Below, one piece after another: positions 11,311 to 20,200 of a DNA stretch of 64,000 bases (position 1 is its first letter; each line of letters begins with the position of its first letter). The translations under genes were made by a program, and so were the position numbers. The notes beneath the pieces were generated by a model. It did not search any database and was not told the origin of the DNA. It saw nothing but the letters and a program-made list of their open reading frames with translations. Origin of the DNA: Luidia sarsii (taxonomy: Eukaryota > Echinodermata > Asteroidea > Paxillosida > Luidiidae); the NCBI GenBank assembly GCA_949987565.1, contig OX465115.1:13509953-13573952 (forward strand), read 5' to 3'.

Positions 11311-12317
11311 CTGTATTAAGTTCACTTAGTATGTTATTAACTGGCTGTTAATGTAATAATCGCCTCTATTATCTAATATTATAATTCATATCCTGTGGGT
11401 ATTTCAGTTTAATAGTGCTCGGCATACTTCTGTATTCTGATCTGAGCTTGTAAATTATGACTGGCGGAGGTTTGTCTCTTAAATCGTGCTGAAACCAAAC
11501 TCGGCCAGGTCACCGGAAGCTAAGTGACAATCCGATGTTTCGCAGCTACAAGTCGAGTTTCGCGAAATCGATCTGAAGTTATAAGCGCAACTACGACTTA
11601 GATTTATGTCGTATACGTATTGCCAGTAGCACCTTGGCGTAAACATAAGGCGCAGCTGTTTCGTGAAACGGTCAAAAATGGCTACCGCCGGGCCAAAAAG
11701 AAGGATTGGGCCAAGCTTTATCTGGACGCGATGCCGAAGACAGCGACGTCCGGTCAACATTCTGAGGATTCTGAAGAAGCGGCGGCTATAAGAAGCTCAA
11801 GGCACTCACCATAATAATGGACGTTTATGTTGCAGGCCATACCTTATGGATCACAGTCTATTGATGAGACACTATGGACGCGTTGAGGGGATCCAAATAG
11901 TTTTTATACGAACGACCTCGCGTCTGGCTATTATACTGGCAGTGAGCTCAGCAGGTTGGAGACGTGTTCCTTAGTTGTCAGGATCGTAATTTACCTCTGT
12001 CCGTGTCTGCCATTCTGCACGTGTACGCCTAATCCTCCGGCCCTGTTTTATATCAATGGGTGATGGGGGAAAACAGGCCATAATGCCTGCATGGCTTGCA
12101 GTGGCAGAATCTTTCGATATCATTTCCTCGACGACTTCATCGTGCATGAGACACAAGAGCGTCGCAGAATTGTGTTGGAGAGACTGAGAATAATTGTGCC
12201 AGACTCAAGCTGAGGTCGTTTTTGTTTCATAAGGTATGTAGGTTATTAGAGCCGTGTATGCTGCACTAGTGTCAGGAGAGGGTATAGCTATAGCCACTGA
12301 TCCGAGGAAAGTATAAT

Positions 12318-12570
12318 TGTGACCCGGCACAACGACATGAGGAATATCCCACCAAAACACTTTTCGAGTAAACGACGCCTGAAGCTAAAGTATCTTCACA
12401 ATTCGATTAAAAATAGAAATAAAAATAAAATAATTTTGGAAAAGTAAAGTATTAAAGGATATTATATTTTGATATCATTTCAAAGCTACTGGTATACCCT
12501 TTCAGATCATTAGAAAATCTCAAAATCTCAAAAGAGGGGGTTATTCCTCATTATGCTGTGCCGGGTCACA
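12318..12570. mobile_element. TIR MITE, TGTGACC family, copy 3
   Basis: The ends are TGTGACCCGGCACAACGACA and ATGCTGTGCCGGGTCACA, with 253 bp between outer bases. It has the same orientation as the copy at 602 and is well preserved. Confidence 0.85.
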
Positions 12571-13379
12571 ATCCTAGTGTAATTCTATAGGCCAACAGGC
12601 TGTAGATTTCCACCTAAACGAACTAGCATGCCCAACTAGCATCCATTACTCTCGGGCACTGCTCCGTTAGTCTTCGGCCCGAGGAATTAATTGTGTTTGG
12701 GAGATTTCTAAACGGTGTGCATTTTGGGTGTTACTGTTAGCATTGAATGTAAGGCTTCGAATGTTTGCTGAGAAAACCAAATGATGAATAGCGTTATGTT
12801 TGGTTTCCAAACAGACATAGGTCTCTAGTTTATTTCAGCTGTTGTAATTTCTACCACAAGTCGGCACGAGCCACTACAGTGAAAACAAATAAAACAAACA
12901 ATTGATTTCAATTCAAAATCTTCCACCCTACTTTTTTTTGGTGATCCGACTTTTGGACCCGGTCACTCCATAAATTACTCTGTTAGAAGCGGACGATGAG
13001 GCTGTATACCATGCAAGATACAGCGCTGCCGCCACCGATTTCAAGTTCCAAGGATGGGCGTTACAGTTGATTTTTCTGTTTCTGTGACTTACCGACGCGG
13101 TGGTTGGTCTTTTTTTTCGTGCTCAAACCAAACACGGATGGGATACCGTAATATACAGTGTGCACCACGGTGGACCAGATGGAACAAACAGCATATAGGA
13201 AGGATCGTCAAGTCCTCATCACCGCGATAACTGTCGGACATCCCTGGCCCTGTCCGTATAGCGTCCTGCGAGTGAGTTGAGCGGAGTGTACGGCAAGGGT
13301 CGTGATCACAGTGCTATCCTACTCTACATCATGTGAACTTTAATCTCCAGGACGGATTATTGGAAGACGCTTCTCCATA

Positions 13380-13815
13380 GTGTCCAGGACTGTGGCGAGA
13401 ATTGTCGAGCTTTGAAAAGAAGTCCAAAAAAAAAAAAACTGTTGCAAACTTCTCACTGACTAAAATGACCTGCAATACATCAATCTGAAAAGTGAGTTTG
13501 CCTTTGTGAATGGTGCCCTGTCCGTATCGCGTCCCGTGAGTGAGCTGGGCGGAGTGTACGGTAAGGGTCGTGCTATCCTACTGTACATCAAGCATCAAGT
13601 GAGCTTGAATCTCCAGGACGAATGCAAAGAGAAAGAGGTTCGCATGCCGATGACTTTGACGTTGAAAAGAAGTTCAAACAAAAAAACTGTTGCAAACTCC
13701 TCACTGACGAAAAATCATCTGCACTACATCAATCTGAAAAGTTAGTTTAACTCTGTGAAAGGTCCTGCTATAGGATCGAAACGTCAGGCCCTCTAACTTT
13801 AGAGCTTGGAAAAGG
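13380..13815. repeat. interspersed repeat block upstream of sialyltransferase 2
   Basis: It contains two partial copies of a segment with GACTAAAATGACCTGCAATA and one GGATCGAAACGTCAGGCCCT core at about 13772. It resembles 4300-4475 upstream of copy 1 but is longer through internal repetition. Two copies of GAGCGGAGTGTACGG-like sequence lie near 13280 and 13550. Confidence 0.55.
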
Positions 13816-13824
13816 AGGGAAGAC

Positions 13825-14231
13825 ATGTCTTTCGGTCGGTCTATCGGTTGGTCAGTCGGTCGGTCTGTCGATCGGTCTGTCCATTGCTCAGCCAGCCACC
13901 AGCCGGACAGTGACCCCTTCACCCAGCCGCGTCGCTCGCTGAATGCGCGTTTCTTTCGGAAGCTTTGGCGGCGGTATCTGGTGTTCCCAAGGCCGACCTC
14001 CCGTAGATGTGGCCGGGGCAAGACGCTCGCCTGGCTCTCGCTCCTTCTCTCGGCCGCCGTCCTCGCCGTCATTCTGCCGGGCAGAGCTGGCTTGGGAACG
14101 CGAGGGTACGAGGGGGCGAGAGTGGGCCCGAAGTCTTCCTCGTCATCATCAACGGAGGAGACATCGCGGACCGTCGTCTACGGCAACACATCCCGTCACA
14201 GGCCGACGATACAGCCGGACACTGATCCACG
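13825..14231 (+). CDS. sialyltransferase 2, exon 1 (tail, signal anchor, stem)
   Basis: Residues 1-135 plus two bases. It has the same signal anchor [18 protein letters not shown] as copy 1. The donor is ACG/GTAAGA at 14232. Confidence 0.75.
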
Positions 14232-17200
14232 GTAAGATGAAGAAAATGATCCTATGTTTCGACCTATTCACCATTCGTGTAAAGTTTTACATCACACTAT
14301 AATGGACACCTCATTACTGGACCCTATTTTTTATACATAATAATTATAATATGGACGTGGACTGACCACGTCAATGACGATTTTTTATTCAAAAAGTGCC
14401 GAATTCCGGAAACCGAATATTATCTCCCATTCAAATGCTACCGAAACACCTATCATTTCTGATCACATCAGGTGAGATATTAAACTGGCACTATCTTGAA
14501 AAATTGGCAAAGAAAACTTTATTGAACCGGGATTCGAACCAAGACCTCTGGACTAACGTACCAGTGCTCTTCCATCTGAGCTATCCGGCCCTTAGATGGC
14601 GGAGGTCCCTAATAGTTGTGGGTAACGTGTGTTAGTGCGACCCCCTGCCGAGTATGAATATGCATCAGGTACTTACGTCACTGCAAAACATCCGTACCCG
14701 TACCACTCCGTAATCCGGCCGTACGCACCACTGACAGTACCACTCCGGATCCGTATGAGTGATACTCATATATGTGACCCGACACAACGACATGAGGATT
14801 ATCCCACCAAAACACTATTTGAGTAAACAACGCCTGAAATTAAAGTATCTTCACAATTCGATTACAAATCAATTTTTTTATTTTTTTTATTTTAGGAAAT
14901 TTTAAGTATTGGAAGATATTATATTTTGATATCATTTGAAAGCTTATGGTACACTCTTTCACATCATTAGAAAACCTCAAAATCTCAAAAGTGGTGTTAT
15001 TCCTCATTATCCTGTGCCGGGTCACATATGTGTCTGCTTTGGCGACCCTGGGGTAGCATAAAGTGGTACACGGCAGAACTTGCTGGGTTCAAACGTTGGT
15101 TTGAAAAACGATGATTAGAATGATGAGCAATAGGGACTATATCAAAAAATCACATGGAAGTTCATACCCTCTCTGATCGATTACACATCATTATTCCTTT
15201 TTATTTCAGGTACCCTTTAAAAAGGGAAAAAAAAGTTCCCATCGTCTCGGTAACTTTTACCAAAAAAAGTCCAGTGCGAAAAGGGAAAAGTTCCCATCGT
15301 CTTGGTAACTTTTACCGAAAAAAGTCCAGTGCGAAAAAGGGAAAAGTTTCCATCGTCTCGGTAACTTTTACCGAAAAAAGTCCAGTGCGAAAAAGGGAAA
15401 AGTTCACATCGTCTCGGTAACTTTTACCGAAAAAAGTCCAGTGCGAAAAGGGAAAAGTTCCCATCGTCTTGGTAACTTTTACCGAAAAAAAGTCCAGTGC
15501 GAAAAGGGAAAAGTTCCCATCGTCTTGGTAACTTTTACCGAAAAAAGTCCAGTGCGAAAAGGGAATATTTCCCAATATAGGAAGGTTTGCGGTGACACCA
15601 TGTATCAGGTCTCTTAAAGGAAGAGGTTTGGTTCTGAAAAGAACCTGAGGGTAACTCGACGTTTCGACCAGTATTCTCTGGCCGTCATCAGGAGAATATT
15701 TCCCGTCGTCTCGGTAAATGTTTTACCGAAAAGGTCCCTTTAAGGATTTCTTTATTGAAAAAGATAACCCTTTCTTCTGCATTCCAATCGTTGTCGCTCC
15801 CACTGCATGCACGATCTCTCTTTTCAGACGTTCGACGAAAAATTACAACCCCAATAACCCCCCAGAAAAGGACAGTTTTTTGGCCGAAGTAAGAAGGATT
15901 ATGAAGACGACGTGGAGCCACAACGTGACCAACGCTCTTCAGTTCAGGTGAACAGTGTTCCTTTCTCCTCTTGTTTTATTTGTTTAAGTTCATTTCCTTG
16001 GAACAAAATAAAAGCGAGGGAAACTTGGGTCGGTTGCAATCATTTCGACGGAAGATCTTAGCAAGGTGATGTACGAAAGAGGGCTTCTTTATCGCCAACG
16101 AGCTCAGACATAAACAAGACAATACCTCCGTGTCATCTCCACACCTCACAACGCTCGTTAATTAATATGTGAGCCGGCACAGCATAATGAGGAATAACCC
16201 CCATTTTTGAGATTTTGAGATTTTCAAATGATGTGAAAGAGTATACCATTACCTTTCAAATGATATCAAAATTATTTCCGTGTGAACTTTGTTGCAAATA
16301 GTACAAGGGGACTTCGCTCGTTCATTTGGTACCAGACAAAATATGTGACCCGACACAGCATAATGAGAAATAACCCCACTTTTGAGATTTTGAGCTTTTC
16401 TAATGATGTGAAAGAGTATACCATTAGCTTTCAAAGATATCAAAATATAATATCCTCTAATACTGAGAATTTCCGAAAATACAAAAGAAAAGAAAATGTA
16501 TTTGTAATCGAATTGTGAAGATACTTTAACTTCAGGCATTGTTTACTCAAAAAGTGTTTTGGTGGGACATTCCTCATGTCGTTGTGCCGGGTCACATATA
16601 TCAGCGCCATTCTAACTCCTCGAAAGCGGTCATTCAAAAAGGCAGGAACTTTACATTTTCATGAAAACAGTACACAAACACTCCCCCGAAATCATCGTTT
16701 TTTTTAACATTTAGAGACGGATTTCGGAAAAATTCTTTGGACATAATATCCTTCAATACATTAACTTTCCGAAAATAAAAAAAAATAAAAATTGATATTT
16801 TTTTTTTCCAATTGAGAATATACTTTGACTTCAGGCGTTGTTTACTCGAAAAGTGTTTTGGTGGGATATTCCTCATGTTGCTGTGCCGGGTCACATATGG
16901 CGAATTGTTTTGGGTAGGCGATTTTTAAGACCCAATCCCCATCAGCGGCGTAAGGAAATCCCTCCAAAGGTAGATCGATCTGATTGTTAAGATGCAAATA
17001 TTAATGTGCTGGTAGTCGGTTGGCACTTCTATACCATAACTGTCCTTAATGTGTTCACGTCCCGATTATCGATTTCGATTTTCTTTCTGCTATTCTGTGT
17101 CTGGTATGATGTCGTGTTGACTGTCCAGAAGCGACGTACGTGCAGCAGTGGGAGAGGCGGGGACTGCAAAAAACATGTACCTCACCCGGATGAACACGCC

Positions 17201-20200
17201 TCGACAAGCACGCATGGAATTCTATCTCGCCGGCAGGGCATGGCTCCTTCCAGACTCCTTCCGGAAAACGCTACCCAATGTTAGTCAACTTGTAAACTCA
17301 TCAATACAGTCTTAGTCTAATAGAATAATATTATTAGTTATGATATCGTCAGTTATAGACAAACATTTCCTCAATACCGACAACTGACGTGTTCAACTAT
17401 AGTTACCGGTATCTAATTGTCTTTTTTTTGCAGGACTCCGTATTTCAGGGGCAAACGTTCAACACGTGTAGCATCGTGGGTTCCAGTGGGCTCCTCAGGC
17501 AATCCAAGTGTGGCAAGGCAATCGACAGTGCTGAGTTTGTCGTCAGGTCAGAGGTCATATTTGCTGAACCACTTAGCCTTGCGAGCCGTCGACTCGGAAG
17601 ACACTTTTCTTTTATCATTTTTTTTCTAATGAAGCTATCTCCCAATTTCCTTGAAACTACTTGTATTCCTAGAGTGAACACTATACTTTGAGATGGTATT
17701 GTCGATGTTCCTGTACGATGTTTAATTTGGGGGTGAGTTCCCCTGAGAAAGTGGGCCTTTCCACCACGCCCATTCATATTGTAATGGCTTCAATCTTGTG
17801 GGCTTGGCTCAGCTACAGTCCGTATGTGTATAGCCGCTAGCCGCATGCGCGCACCGCGTTCACCATCCAGTCACCAAGGGAATTTACACTGATTTCACCG
17901 ATACAACCCGACCAACGTTCCGACCAAAAAATAAATTTTCTTGCTGGTATATTGACGAACAATATCTGAGTGAGATTCGTTTCTCAAACAATTAACGAGG
18001 TTATTCAATGAGGTGTTTTCCTTTACTCGACGTGATAAACGCTGAGTGCCCAGTGCTTTGCCAGGTGCCTGGTAGAAATATTTCAGACAGCTCGGGCGGG
18101 ATTCGAACCAACCCGCCACTCCCGAATTCTAGTACGGACGTGTTAACCACTGGACCACCGACACAATGAACATCTAAACCGTGAAAAAGGGGTGAAAACG
18201 TCATTTCACTATGAAACTAAAGAGTAACTGTGATTTCACGGTACATTTTACAGTGAATTCACCGTGAAAATAATCGCCTCTCTGACCTGATAAGGACATC
18301 TTCAGGTCACTTAAGAGACCATGAAAAAAACCCCGTGAATATCTGGGGTGGCAAGCACCAGGAATGAGGCCTTGGAGACCACTGGTAAAAACACTGTGAA
18401 AATGACCTGGCTACCTGTGTGCCATGAAATAGGGATGAAAACACGGTGAATTTTCTTTTCACGTCTAAATGACATTTTCAGCCCATTTTCACGGTTTAGA
18501 TGTTCATAGTGCGAGCTGGTCGAGGTCGTGTGGTGGATTCGAATATTGTATAGCGGCGGGTAGCGCCTTGCATCATAGAAATAACTTGTTTTGTGCTTCG
18601 CCATAGAGTTGTGCGATACAAATACAGCGTCATACCCATGATGCTTTGCAACGTCGAAAAGGTTTACTGTTTACAAGTATGCATCTGAACAATGCACGTT
18701 CTATTCACGAAGACCTTGGATGACTTTTTATCATTATCCCGGATCCGATGATAGCCGGATTTTTCATAATATGAACGATCAATGTTGCTACATCTAAACT
18801 ACAAATCAATTATTCTATTGTCTTTGGAAATATTTCCTGTCATTTTGGCTTTACTCTCCTGGTCTGTCTTCCCCCCTTCTATTTCCTTTCTCTCTTCTCC
18901 TCTCTTCTCCTCCTCCAGTATCAGATACAAGCCCTAATCGTGTAACTTAAAGCCACTGGAGGCTCTAGAATTCCATGACTTTCCCTCATTTTTGAAAATC
19001 GTACGTGATGAGCAGCTTCTACGTAATTGTAGGTTGTTTTAACAACCAATCAGATAAGCGAACTTCGTATTTTGGGTTGCATTCCCCTTTAAAGGTTTTT
19101 GTTTGTCTCCTCAGATTCAACTTTGCCCCAGTCAAAGATTTCGAAGCAGATGTTGGCACAAAAACCAATTTCACTACCATCAACCCGTCTTACATCCACA
19201 AAAAGTAAGTTCTTTGTGTAATCAAAAAGTCCTGCTTTTCGTCATCATTTTTGTTTCAGTGATACAATGTGTTCTCCGTTTTCTTCAGAATAATTACTCT
19301 AAACATAATGTGACCGTATGTTTGCAGTATGATAGCACATGGCCCCGTCGTTCAATTCTCTATTGACGTATTGACGTATTTCCTGCAGGGGAATGCCGCA
19401 ATAGTTTGAAAACCTTCGACTGCATTTACGGTGGTATTACGTTTACAATTTTGGCAGTGCATTGTCGCAGTAGAGGCAAAACAATTAAATGACACGATTG
19501 AGGTAAACTGGCATAATACTGAGTGTTGCTAAAAATATATCACATTAAATTGCGTTGCTGAGTTGAAGGTCACAACATGAACAGCGTCACTATAATTTCT
19601 AAAAAAAACAAAAAACATATGTGACCCGGCACAGCGATATTGAGGAATATCCCACCAAAACACTTTTCGAGGAAACAACGCCTGAAGTCAAACTATCTTC
19701 TCAATTCGATAAAAAATGAATGCTTATTTTTTTGTATTTTCGGAAAGTTAATGTATTGGAGGATATTATGTCCAAAGAATTTTTCCGAAATCCGTCTCTA
19801 AATGATGAAAAACGAGGATTTCGGGGAGTGTTTGTGTACTGTTTTCATAAAAATGTAAAGTTCCTGACTTTTTTGAATGGCCGCATTTGAGGAGTTAGAA
19901 TGGTGCTGTTATATTGTGTCTGGTATCAAGCGAATGAGCGAAGTCCCCTTGTACTATTTGCAACAAAGTTCACACGGCCACTCCATGTTTTTTGTTACTG
20001 CATCGCTACCGCTTAATAGTTTGGATTCTCGCCCCTCGACTTTTCTCCCCGTTGTCTTGCGCACATTTTGATATGTAATTTGTCCATATCGGACATACCC
20101 ATCAGGTGTTACATGTCAATTAGTATGAGCAGGTCATTACGATTGCATATATTTGTTTTCAATTTGAAACTGTCAGACAGTGGCTTGTATTCTTTTATGA

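Larger units (their letters stand above)
10500..13824. other. intergenic region between the two sialyltransferases
   Basis: No convincing gene. It holds an 80 bp-type tandem repeat, the shared 3' flank of the duplication (to about 11460), a MITE at 12318 and interspersed repeat debris from 13380. Short open frames near 10926-11111 (starting MATVRIGLGIAV), 11620-11814 and 11840-11965 were not recognised. They may be fragments of an unknown element or chance. Confidence 0.5.

Noticed and set aside
14507..14600. Functional tRNA gene
   Set aside because: A and B boxes are present, but the stems are imperfect and the 3' side continues into a SINE tail shared with other copies.
15205..15570. CRISPR array
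   Set aside because: The repeats are directly abutting with no unique spacers, and the genome is eukaryotic.
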